Shown: positions 50,862 through 60,865 of the stretch, in pieces | How positions within the stretch are numbered: the first letter of the stretch is position 1 | Layout of the letters: each line of letters opens with the position of its first letter | Source of the DNA: Strongylocentrotus droebachiensis | Taxonomy: Eukaryota; Echinodermata; Echinoidea; Camarodonta; Strongylocentrotidae | Direction of reading: 5' to 3' | Length of the DNA stretch: 64,000 bases | NCBI GenBank assembly: GCA_035222895.1 | Contig: JAVYIG010005318.1 | Location: forward strand, 1-64,000 | The notes under the pieces: generated by a model | What the model was told of the DNA's origin: nothing | What the model saw: the letters and a program-made list of their open reading frames with translations, nothing else | Database searches by the model: none | Translations under genes and position numbers: made by a program

Positions 50862-50930
50862 TTGTTTGGAGCTAGAAGGGACTTAAACTTTCACACAGAG
50901 TTAACGCCCTTCTGGCTCCAAACAGACGAT
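50862..50930. repeat. Hairpin repeat, copy 9
   Basis: Arms tttgtttggagctagaaggg and cccttctggctccaaacaga. Copy 10 follows ~45 bp away in the same orientation. Confidence 0.9.
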
Positions 50931-50974
50931 ATACGGATGTCACATACACCTGTACCGGTGTAGCTACATAAGAA

Positions 50975-51036
50975 TGTCTGTTGAGAGCCAGAAGAGTGTA
51001 ATCACTCAATCTGTAGATGATAATGCCCTTCTAGAT
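50975..51036. repeat. Hairpin repeat, copy 10 (right arm truncated)
   Basis: Left arm tgtctgttgagagccagaag; the right arm stops after atgcccttcta. Confidence 0.8.
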
Positions 51037-51404
51037 AATGGGATTTAATGTATAAGGATGACAGCAGTCGTTAGTTCATTTAGTGGCTGTGGATTTACAG
51101 ATGTCTGGAAAATATATGATATTGCTCTGAACTGAACAAAATGAAGATATATAGAAAAATTAAAATGAAGAGGAACAAGTTTTATTAAGTATTGTGGATG
51201 GTGTGAAGAAAATGGGGAATGAAATTGTAGTTCACTACAGCTTGATTGAAGGTGTTATGTCTAATAAAATAAACATTAACTATATGCATTTTTTCTTATC
51301 ATGATATTTGTAGAGTGGAGAAGCAAAGCTGGTGAAAACTATAACAAGTAGCACCAGTACAAATAGTAGTAGACATAGACTATAGTTGTTGATGTGAATG
51401 TAAT

Positions 51405-51659
51405 AGTAGTAAAAGTTGTAGTAAAAGTAGTAGTAGTAGTAGAAGTAGTAGAAGTAGTAGTAGAAGTAGTACTATTAGTAGTAGAAAGAGAAGTAGTAGA
51501 ATTAGAAGTAGAAGTAGTAGAAGTAGTAGTAGTAGTAGTATAAGTAGTAGTAGTAGCAGTAGTAGAAGTAGTAGAAGAAGTAGCAGTAGAACTAGTAGTA
51601 GAAGTAGAAGTAGAAGTTGTAGAAGTAGTAGAAGTAGAAGTAGTACTAGTGGAAGTAGG

Positions 51660-51691
<32 letters not shown>

Positions 51692-51905
51692 AAGTAGTAG
51701 AAGTATTAGTAGTAGTTGAAGTAGAAGTAGTAGTAGAAGTAGTAGAAGAAGTAGAAGTAGTACTAGTAGTAGAAGTAGAAGTAGTAGAAGTAGAAGTAGT
51801 AGAAGTAGAAGTAGTACTAGGAAAAGTAGGAGTGGTAGTAGTGTTGGTGGTGGTAGTGGTAGTAGCATAAACAGTAGCAGTTGTCATTGTTGTTGTAGTA
51901 GTAAT
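51405..51905. repeat. ~500-bp AGT/AGA trinucleotide array
   Basis: Nearly continuous (GTA/GAA)-type triplets on the plus strand with scattered substitutions. It yields long but meaningless ORFs on both strands (poly-Thr/Ser, poly-Leu, poly-Val). Confidence 0.95.
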
Positions 51906-52977
51906 AGTAACCAGTTATAAATCCTAACTGAACATTCCCTTACAAATGAAACTAACCTTGAGGGCGATTAATGTGATTGATCGCAGCATGAAGGCTCTAA
52001 AATGCACTCATGCATACTGCCCTCAACGTAAGAACCTATTAACTAATCATCCTTGACATACACTTTTGCACATCCAGGTGTCTTTACATACGCAAGATGC
52101 AGCAGAAGACATCTGCGTCCATGCTTACTTAATAAACTTTAATAAATGAGAGGAAAAGGAGCATGCTACCCATTCTTCATAAACATGCTTTCTAAAAATG
52201 GCTTCATTGAAAAAGAATTGGGAATAATAATTTATTTAAAAACAATCATTAAAAAAAATATGCTTGGTTCATTTATAGCTTATTGCCTTTCCACAAATAA
52301 AAATCCTTATCTATTTTCATTTCCATGATCCATTAATTGATTTTGTTTCTTTAATTAACTATAACCTGACTAACTTATGTGTACTATAAATTTGTTTTGA
52401 ATATGCTTTTCTGAAAGATGCTGAATCAACAGCAGAAATAGATGCTTGAGTTTTGCTTGATTTTCCCAATTGTATCTTTTCAATCAGTCTAACTTTATTC
52501 TATATCATTTATGGATAATTACCGGCCCAGATTACTATGAATTTGCTTTTAATTACCTACTGTTAATACAAGGTTACCGCTTTAAAGCATTCACAATTAA
52601 CTTTAAATAATTCTTTAAATGGACTTAAACTTATCAGAAGCAAAACTGAACAACTACTTATCTTTAGAGATTAAAATATTCTTGGAGGAATGATAATTAT
52701 ATATTTTCTTGTGATTTCTCAAATGAATTAAATTTCCCAACACTTCAAGATGCATTTGACTGAAAAAAACATGCAAAGTGCTTGAAAGCCAATAGATTGG
52801 AAAACACTTATGAAATGTCAAGTATTTTCATCTTCAGTAATAGGATATATATTTTGTTAGTTTTCTGACAAACAAAAATTAGTTTAATATAAACTGAAGT
52901 GGTAATCATGAAAACATGAGAACATAATGTGGTTGGATGAGCATGTGCACGCATGTAAAAAGGCAACTAGCTGAAGT

Positions 52978-53190
52978 GCTTCTGAGGGAGTGGAGAATGT
53001 GCACTATAATGTGCACAATAGTGATTGAATATTTTTATTATTATTATTACTATCCTTATCATTATAGTTGACATCATTATTATTACCATTATCATTATCA
53101 CCATTTTCATTGTTATAATCTTTATCATTATTATCATTATCTTTATTATCAATATCATTATTTTTATTATCATTGTCATCATATTGCCTA
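52978..53190. repeat. SINE 3' fragment followed by (ATT/ATC)n
   Basis: gagggagtggagaatgtgca and cacaatagtgattgaatat match the 3' part of the SINE at 56264 and run straight into an ATT/ATC microsatellite, as SINE tails do. Confidence 0.75.
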
Positions 53191-53230
53191 TTGGGAACCA
53201 ACATGTCATTAACTCATATCTTTTAACATA

Positions 53231-53347
53231 GAGTTAACACCTTTCTGGCTCTCAGCGGACAATATGATCTGTTGAGAGACAGAAGGACATTCACATAATA
53301 TATAATTCTACAAAGAGTGAATGCCCTTCTGGCTCCAAACAGATCAT
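53231..53347. repeat. Hairpin repeat, half copy plus full copy 11
   Basis: A right half-arm (acctttctggctctcagcgg) at 53238-53260 is followed by a full copy at 53268-53347, with arms tctgttgagagacagaagga and gcccttctggctccaaacag. Confidence 0.85.
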
Positions 53348-53535
53348 ATACCAGAGGGATGCAATTTTTTTTTTAAGTTCATGAATAATGAAGAGATTTG
53401 CAATGTGAAATACTATTGTGAGGTAAATGGTGATTGTTTGAGAGTGAAAAATGTGAATTGTTTAAAAAAACAAGAGATTTTTAATGCTCAAATTGATTTC
53501 TGCATGATTATATGACATTTTGTTAAATGAAGTGG

Positions 53536-53609
53536 TCATCTCAGATCCAAAAGGACATTTGGTCATTTGATGTAACACAGGATTAATGCCCTTGGTGCTC
53601 TCAACAGAT
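53536..53609. repeat. Hairpin repeat, copy 12 (diverged)
   Basis: Left arm tctcagatccaaaaggacat, right arm atgcccttggtgctctcaac. Confidence 0.75.
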
Positions 53610-53811
53610 AAGGTACTGATTGTTTCTTACTGACAAAAATGAAAATAGTATGAATTTGATGGAAATTTATTAACCTAGAATTTATAAAGTGAAAAATAAA
53701 TAGTTTATTTGTTTATTGATTTTGACTGAAATTATGACTGCTTAAATTAAAAATAGATTATTTACCAGAGCTGCATGAACTTTGTAAAAACTAAGCTGAA
53801 TTACTACAGTT

Positions 53812-54029
53812 ATACCCCTTTCATAGTGACCTGATTTTCATTGAATGCTTCCAACATGCGATTGCGCAATAATTCTTCACTTCCAGCCGGGGCTCGCCAC
53901 AGCGAGTGAATTTCACCAGTATGAAAGGCACATGCGGGAAAGCGGCGGTTTCACCTTTGTTTACATAAGCCAAATTCTATCGGTATTTTCATTGGTGTGA
54001 CTCTGATAGAAGGACTATGAAAGGGGTAT
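53812..54029. mobile_element. TIR MITE with TTA flanks (218 bp)
   Basis: Ends ATACCCCTTTCATAGT and ACTATGAAAGGGGTAT, flanked by TTA on both sides. A TTA/TAA duplication is typical of PIF/Harbinger elements (inference). Its gcaataattcttcacttcc segment also occurs at 58190, inside the insertion in the satellite. Confidence 0.8.
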
Positions 54030-54390
54030 TAGTTGGGTCTATGTGAATGACTTATACATGTATGCCTATTAATATCATACATAAACTAATTTGGGATGGA
54101 AGAATATGAAGAATACTATATGATATTACATTTTTTCCTGAAAATAGTGCCTGAAGATATATGCAAATTAATGGAATGTGTATTATGATGTGAACGCTGT
54201 CAATTATATATTTTTGATAACGATATAATGTAGTATACATTGTTTTTGTGTACAGCATGAAGTATGAAATAATCACAATGCAAGTGCTTTTTTATGCAGT
54301 AACGTGAACAAAAAGATGGAAATGCATATAATGCGTTGCTCTATTGCTACAGATGCTGCTGCTACTAGGCAAGAGAGTCTAACTACATAC

Positions 54391-54462
54391 ATTGACATAG
54401 CGATAACCGGAGGGGGTTTTCGGGATAGGAGTCGGCGAAAAATTCTTAGAGGCTGATTCAAT
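54391..54462 (-). CDS. KCNMA1: Candidate Slo1 72-nt cassette exon (RCK1 splice site)
   Basis: The acceptor TTGTGTTTCATGACAG has a T-rich tract, and the donor is GTATGT. It is phase 0-0 and open, encoding IESASKNFSPTPIPKTPSGY then RYVN. Phase 0-0 matches the junction before QVPRGSW, so it could be optional or an alternative to 49266-49313. The serine/proline-rich sequence suits a surface loop. No homologue is recognised. Confidence 0.4.
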
Positions 54463-54532
54463 CTGTCATGAAACACAAGAAATAAAAGAAAACATGGATA
54501 GAAGGCATGCAAAGAAGAAACTAATATGGGTG

Positions 54533-54822
54533 GCAGAACATGTTGCCTATCGAGACGCAGAAGGAGTTTAACTTTTCTGTAGAGGTAAGGTCCTTCTTGC
54601 ACTCAGCAGGCAATGTTCTTTATCAATACAAACATGCAAGAAATTTGTACACACTGTACTATACTTAAGAGGAGGCAGCAGAACAGGTTGCCTACTGAGA
54701 CCAGAAGGACTTTAGCTTTTCTAAACGTTAACGTCCTTCTTGCACTCAGAAGGCAATATTCTTTATCAATACAAACATGCAAGAAATTTGTACACACAAT
54801 ACTATACTAGACTTAGAGGAGG
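54533..54822. repeat. 145-bp tandem duplication containing hairpin copies 13 and 14
   Basis: Two units with a 145-bp offset share gcagaacatg/gcagaacagg, a hairpin repeat (54544-54612 and 54688-54755), and ttctttatcaatacaaacat plus gcaagaaatttgtacacac. Both hairpins start tgcct and end aggca where other copies have tgtct and agaca. Confidence 0.9.
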
Positions 54823-55061
54823 AAGCTAAAGCAATACAATTTTCTACACTTCTACAGCTTATCGATCATGCAAGTACATACTACATGAAAGCTGCCTGCG
54901 ATCTATATGTGTTTAGGATCCATTTTATCAAGTATATTTCAATTTCTCTTCTGCTTACTGCTAGACTTTTATACATGTTAAAAAGTACATGACATTCCTT
55001 CGTAAAAATGTCAATTTGAAGAGTTGTTTCCCTAAGTAAGACCATCAGCTGTTATACAGCA

Positions 55062-55193
55062 GGGCCACGTCTTACAAAGAGTTGCGATTGATCCAAATTA
55101 ATTGCAAGTCCTCTTATCAATCGCAAGTTTGCAATCTCCTATCTCTTATGTACATAGTTGCGATTGATATCAACTCTTTGTAAGACAGGGCCC
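55062..55193. mobile_element. Short TIR MITE (132 bp)
   Basis: Ends gggccacgtcttacaaagag and ctctttgtaagacagggccc, plus an inner inverted pair gttgcgattgat/atcaatcgcaa. Confidence 0.85.
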
Positions 55194-55794
55194 AGATCTA
55201 TCTCTTAAAATGTTAATAGATACTGTTGAATTTTGTTAAAAGATTATTACGAGACATTTTAACTTTGCATGCGGAATACTGAATCCTTCCATTTCTTACC
55301 TAAACACTGGTTTCATTTGCCTATATTTACCAAAATATTCTGCATGCCTAACTATAGACAAGTAAAATAAATGTTTTTACCATTTGTCTACAGAATGCAG
55401 AATATTTCGAAATCTACGAGGCAAATGCATTCTTATAACTAGAAACCAAAGTACACATTCAATACTGGATTTAATTATCCCAGTTGCAATTTCAATGTAA
55501 AAAAACATGACAGGAATATGAGATATTGTCAGTTATCTGTTACAATATATACCTTGTTGATCTAGAGACTAAAGAGATTAAATGAATTACCTTAAAAGGA
55601 ATTTAAAAGTACCGGTATGTGCAACATTTTCTTTCATCTTTCACACAGTTTTGGGTATCATGTTGTCTCCTACAAATCATTTTTTGTTCAGCAATAGAAC
55701 ATTGACTAAATGAAAATGGCTTTCATGGCTAAGCATGACTTCATTCGCCAACATTCTGGTATAAATACAACAAACATGGGAACTAGAGGAAGCA

Positions 55795-55920
55795 TATGGG
55801 GATGGGGGAGGGGGAGGGGGAGTGGGATGGGGGAGGGGGATGGGGGAGGGGGAGTGGGAGGGGGATGGAGGGGGAGTGGGAGGGGGATGGGGGAGGGGGA
55901 GTGGGAGGGGAAGGGGAAAA
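55795..55920. repeat. G-rich minisatellite
   Basis: Repeats of GGGGGA, GTGGGAG and GGGGGATG on the plus strand, with well over four G-runs of three or more within any 30 bp. The G-rich strand is the template strand of Slo1. Confidence 0.95.
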
Positions 55921-56229
55921 TAGGACAAGCAAAGCTGCATGAGTTAGATCTCCCCCTAAAGAAAAAAATTAATGGAGGGAGAGGTCAGTATGGGGAAGGA
56001 AATATACATGCAAAATAGGAATATAAATCATAGCATCATGACAAGCACACATAAATCACATACAGAGATGGCATATATTTACAGAGGAGAAGGTATTTTA
56101 GTTTTTATCGGAGGAGTATATCATGAATTAATGTTTGTGGATCAGAGGTTATTTTCTATTTCGTCTGTTGAGTACGAGAAAAGTACTACTATGTGTATTA
56201 CAAGTTTGTGTATTACAAGTTTATGTATT

Positions 56230-56258
56230 AAACACCTTCTGGCTCTAAACTACAGACA
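56230..56258. repeat. Hairpin repeat, right half only
   Basis: aacaccttctggctctaaac remains just upstream of the SINE. Confidence 0.6.
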
Positions 56259-56263
56259 TGTGA

Positions 56264-56611
56264 GTGTTGTGGCAGAGTGGTGTAAGGCGCTTGACTGGAG
56301 ATGCGAAGGTCGGGGGTTCGAATCCCGACACAGCACTAATATCATTGGTAAGATATTAACCTGCAGTTGCTACTCTCCACCCAGGTGTTAAATGGGTACC
56401 TGGTAGGATGCAACCGTCATTGATAGTCAAACAGTTTTGATCGTCAAGTAACGCCTGGCTGGAATACTCCCCAGGGAGTGGAGATTGTGCACACAATGTG
56501 TGCAGGCAAGTATTGAATACAATGACCAGAGTAATAGTATATATGTAAAGCGTTTAGAGACATCGTGGATGTATGAAGCGCTATATAAAAGCAGAATATT
56601 ATTAATATTAT
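56264..56611 (+). mobile_element. Full-length tRNA-derived SINE
   Basis: The tRNA-like head at 56264-56336 has a 7-bp acceptor-stem pairing (GTGTTGT with ACAGCAC), an A-box TGGCAGAGTGG and a B-box GGTTCGAATCC. A ~270-bp body follows (ccacccaggtgttaaatggg, ctccccagggagtggagatt, aagcgctatataaaagca), then an ATT-rich tail. Fragments of the same body occur at 13400-13515, 52978-53040 and 57196-57272. It is inserted antisense to Slo1. A recent Pol III-transcribed element is plausible because both promoter boxes are intact. Confidence 0.88.
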
Positions 56612-57195
56612 CTGGTTCAGTGGGTTATAAGCAAACTGCTGTAACAAATGTTAGTGATTGTAAAGGAATGTTCGCCGATTTGATGTGCTACCCCAAAACA
56701 GACCTTTAATATGTTAAAGAAGCGTATACTTGAATGAATGTTACAGGTTGAAAGTCTTCAAGACAGTTTTCACAAGAAAAATAAATGTTTTCTGTTTATG
56801 TTGATAGGTATAGCATGGGTAAATAGATGTTATCATGAAAACAGTTAATAAAGCATGTCCTCATTCTTATGTATATATAATTAAATACAATTCTTATCCA
56901 CTACATGATTGATTTGTTAATTTAAAATCTGTCTGAGTCGTATTCTCCACTGCCCCCTTTTTTATGCTGTTTGGGTAAATAAAATGTTACAGAATTACAG
57001 CTTTATCTGAGGTGTGTCTTCAACTCACTTCTACGACATATGTAAACCTTGCAAACAACACAAAAATAGAGATGATTCAAGACAGAAACATTTAACCTGT
57101 TATGGTAACCACTAATGAGACACAATATCTTAACCATACTGAAGAAAATGTATAACACATACTCATAAAGAGCTTGAACACAAGCTTAACATTGT

Positions 57196-57272
57196 ATATA
57201 TTTCTGTAAAGTGCTCAGAGACATCATTGATATATTAAGCGCTATTTAAAAGCGGAATATTATTATTATTAT
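57196..57272 (+). mobile_element. SINE 3' end fragment
   Basis: gtaaagtgctcagagacatc, aagcgctatttaaaagcgga and an ATT tail match the 3' end of the 56264 SINE. Confidence 0.85.
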
Positions 57273-57837
57273 TTGTTTAGACTTTCTATAAAGATGGCCA
57301 TTTTCTACTAGAAATCACTTGAACAAAGCAGATTTGAAAAATTCCCACACTAATATATTCTTCTAAACACTTCATAATGTTTACTGCGATAATGATTAGA
57401 AGTTCCTACAAATGAAGTTAGCCACCTAATATTTGAAGCAAAAATATAGTTTGATAGATCTAAATACTTCATAATATATACTGCCATAAATATTAGATTT
57501 TCCTACAAATACAAATGAAGTTAGTCACCTAATATTTGAAGCAAAACATACGATAAGATTAGCCTGTGCTTGGTTAGCATAGTTTAAAGCATACAACTTG
57601 CCCTATAAGAAATGAACACACGGGACTACACAATTTTGAGACCGATGTTAGCCGAGAGATTTCCAATCACCAGTATAGTGATAAATATTATGACGATGTT
57701 TCTTTAAAAACTTACTGGTTCTTTCAAATATGGGTTATCTGTTTCAGCATAATCTCCATTTTGAAAGACTGGATGCATGAAATTGGTATGATTTTTAATC
57801 TGTAGTGGAGAATGTTGAGAAAAGACAATCACATCTT

Positions 57838-58213
57838 ATACCCATTTCTAACTGCACTGATTTTCATCGGATGCATCCGGACGCATCCGATGAAACTGCC
57901 AGTTAGAAAGCAACAGAGGAGAAAAAGGTGATTAAATAGCCGATGAAAAGAAGAGAAATAGGCGATTAAATTCTCCTGCTCAAGAGCAGGTGAAATTCTC
58001 ATTCTATTGGTGTGACACCGATGAAACTGCCAGTTAAAAAACGTTGGGGAGAAAAAGGTGATTAAAACAGCGATTAAAATGGTCAAAGGTCGCAGGATAC
58101 GTGCGCTTTATCGTAACCAGCTGTGTTTGTTGACTTATGGTTGAACATGCTGCATATGCTAGCTAGATGGAGCGCGGGCTTAATAATTACGCAATAATTC
58201 TTCACTTCCGGCA
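57838..58213. mobile_element. Insertion in the satellite with internal short repeats
   Basis: It begins tatacccatttctaactgc, contains two blocks of gatgaaactgccagtta and two of gagaaaaaggtgattaaa, and ends gcaataattcttcacttccg, shared with the MITE at 53812. It replaced the junction of monomers 1 and 2. Confidence 0.65.
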
Positions 58214-58905
58214 AGGAAATGAACACACAGGACTACACAATTTTGAGACCGATGTTAGCCAAGAGATTTCCAATCACCAGTATAGTGATAAATATCATGA
58301 TGACAGTGTTTCTTTAAAAACTTACTGGTTCTATCAAATATGGGTTATCTGTTTCAGCATAATCTCCATTTTGAAAGACTGGCTGCATGAAATTGGTTTG
58401 TTTTTTTATCTGTAGTGGAGAATGTTGAGAAAAGACAATCATATCTAACACTATGAGTGGGACTACAAAACGACAAAAGATGAAAACCAAAAATTTAAAC
58501 AAATAACCATACAACTTGCCCTATAAGAAATGAACCCCCAGGACTACACAATTTTGAGACCGATGTTAGCCGAGAGATTTCCAATCACCAGTATAGTGAT
58601 AAATATCATGATGACAGGTGTTTCTTTAAAAACTTACTGGTTCTATCAAATTTGGGTTATCGATCTCAGAATAATCTCCATTTTGAAAGACTGGCTGCAT
58701 GAAATTGATATGATTTTTATCTGTAGTGGAGAATGTTGAGAAAAGACAATCACATCTAACACTATGAGTGGGACTACAAAACGACAAAAGATGGAAACAA
58801 AAAAATTAAACAAATAACCATACAACTTGCCCTATAAGAGATGAACACATGGGACTACACAATTTTGAGACTGATGTTAGCCGAGAGATTTCCAATCACC
58901 AGTAT

Positions 58906-59299
58906 AGAGTGGTGAAGTGTGACATCATCAAAAATCTAATTTTAGAATTTCTCAATTTTTTCTTCATTTTCCGAAAGAGCATCAAAAATAATGTCTAAAT
59001 GTTGAAAGCCAATTGAATATGTTAAGTATTGTCTGAGATATGACCATCTGATTAAATATACTCCCCATAGGAGCTCAGTGTTATATGCTCTGGCTCCTAA
59101 CCACTTGGAGCCAGAGCATATAACACTGGGTTCCCATAGGACATATATTTATTCAGATGGTCATATCTCAGCCAATACTTAAGATATTCAATTGGTTTTC
59201 GACATTTGGACATTATTTTTTATGCTCTTTCGGAAAATGAAGAAATAATTGAGAAATTCTAAAAATAGAATTTTATGACGTCACAGCTTCTGTACTCTA
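58906..59299. repeat. ~390-bp near-perfect palindrome (fold-back element)
   Basis: Arms of ~190 bp flank a 9-nt loop (taaccactt, 59098-59106). Inner arms are ttatatgctctggctcc and ggagccagagcatataa; further out atgaccatctga pairs with tcagatggtcat, and cattttccgaaagagcat with atgctctttcggaaaatg. It is cleanly inserted in a satellite monomer between ccagtatag and tgataatatc. Confidence 0.95.
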
Positions 59300-60739
59300 C
59301 ATTGATAATATCATGATGACGGTGTTTCTTTAAAAACTTACTGGTTCTATCAAATTTGGGTTATCGATTTCAGAATAATCTAATTTTGAAAGACTGGCTG
59401 CATGTCATTGTTTTGATTTTTAATCTGTAGTGGAGAATGTTGAGAACAAACAAAATCACATCTAACACTATGAGTGGGACTACAAAACGACAAAAGATGG
59501 AAACAAAAAATTAAAACAAATAATCTTAATTAAACAGAAAATAATACATGAAATAAACGTAAAAACCTAGCACTTTGGGTATGACCATCCAAAAATAAAG
59601 GAACAAAAGATACTAAACAAGGAATCTTGAAATAAAAAAACAATCGTAAATGGAATACAAATTGAAACGATTGAAAAATAAAATCAACATAGAATCTAAA
59701 AATGAATTTAAAAAAAGAAAAAAGAGAGGAAACCTTCATCTTACTCTTCATATTCTTTTATCATTTGAATGGCAGTTCATCTTATAACAGATTTTTTAAG
59801 CATATAAAAAAGAAAAAAGAAGAATATACTAAACTGAGAATGTTTTCATCCAATATCTGTATGCAATTTGTATGTAACTTATACGGATTAAGTCAGGAAA
59901 TCGGATTTACAATTATATTATGTTTATTCAATGAGTCCAAATTACATATGGTACCGATACTTTCAAAATCCCTATTCCTTTAACTCTCAAACAGATACAT
60001 TTCCACAGGATTCAATCTTTAATCAAACAAAAATAAGAATCAAATCACTTTAGGTATCTGTGCACTCATTTTTCCTCCCTATTTTGTACTGCAGCCTGAT
60101 TAAGTTCACTAATTTGGCATGCACAGGCATGTGAACAGATAGCTCCACTAATGTGATTAAATCTGATAAAAAATAATCCTGCCAATACAATATACGGATG
60201 AGAATGTGTCATCGTCATGACAACAACAGTATCGTCTGCCTGTAATCAGGCTGGGGATGTGATAGAGAAGGATGTACACAAAAGGGAAATCAAATAGAGA
60301 TTTGACTAGGCAGATTTGTCTGCTTTAATCTATCAATATCTTTCTCAGTTAGGAAGAGGAATGTAACTAAAGAATGTTGATGTGCATTTTTAATGTGTTT
60401 GTGGTTGCCATTCCATTCCAACATTTTCCTGCATTCCTGATGTATGTATACTGTAAAATACTTAAAAAAAAAACAATCATGCATGGTGTCTTGTTCTTCT
60501 CCTACATAAATATATAGAAGATAAGTTGGTTTGTTTGTTTTACCCCACTCATGTATATGCTTGTAAGTAAAGCCTCTGTCACAAATGCCATTACGAACTG
60601 CTACGAACGCCGTACGAACAATTTTCAGACAATGGAAATTTGAGAAGACAATGGAAAAACAGGGAGATTTGTACGAAATTATTGTTCGTACGAACCTTTG
60701 TGACTGTAGCATAAGCAACCAGGGGATTGACAGCTTTAG

Positions 60740-60865
60740 GTCCTCGCCGAGGGACCTGGTTATGAGGATTAATGCCTTACCAAAGGGCACCAGCGCATCA
60801 AATTTGTTTCGAACCTAGTACTTCCCGGTTACAAAACCACTGCTCTACTGAGCCATATATCTGCT
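60740..60865 (-). mobile_element. tRNA-derived SINE fragment
   Basis: On the minus strand, ATGGCTCAGTAGAGCAGTGG resembles a tRNA head with A-box, followed by GTACTAGGTTCGAAAC (B-box) and TGCCCTTTGGTAAGGC. Confidence 0.75.

Larger units (their letters stand above)
57593..59520. repeat. ~311-bp satellite, four monomers, interrupted twice
   Basis: The start landmark gaaatgaacacac/gagatgaac recurs at 57609, 58215, 58527 and 58838 (offsets 312 and 311 for the uninterrupted monomers). Each monomer has gagatttccaatcaccagta, cttactggttct, cataatctccattttgaaag and tagtggagaatgttgag. Monomer 1/2 is interrupted by about 57838-58213 and monomer 4 by the palindrome at 58906-59299. Similar short ORFs in each monomer reflect the repetition, not coding. 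Confidence 0.92.

Noticed and set aside
51339-51887. Long ORFs (poly-Thr/Ser, poly-Leu, poly-Val) on both strands
   Set aside because: They are translations of an AGT/AGA triplet array; open in several frames at once with no splice context.
51952-51998. Minus-strand segment AFMLRSITLIALK between an AG and a GTTAGT, reminiscent of NIMRVISIK of Slo1 RCK1
   Set aside because: That Slo1 block is nearly invariant from worm to human, and this resembles it only loosely; the resemblance is likely chance.
55295-55306. Second AG|GTAAG junction resembling a recursive splice site
   Set aside because: Unlike the site at 17478, it has no pyrimidine tract; the upstream sequence is purine/AT-rich.
56264-56336. 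A functional tRNA gene
   Set aside because: A- and B-boxes and acceptor pairing are present, but the anticodon arm does not fold cleanly, and the sequence continues into a SINE body with other copies in the window.
58167-58739. Similar plus-strand ORFs (FETDVSQEISNHQYSDKYH) in successive segments
   Set aside because: They recur because the satellite monomer recurs; frames shift between monomers.
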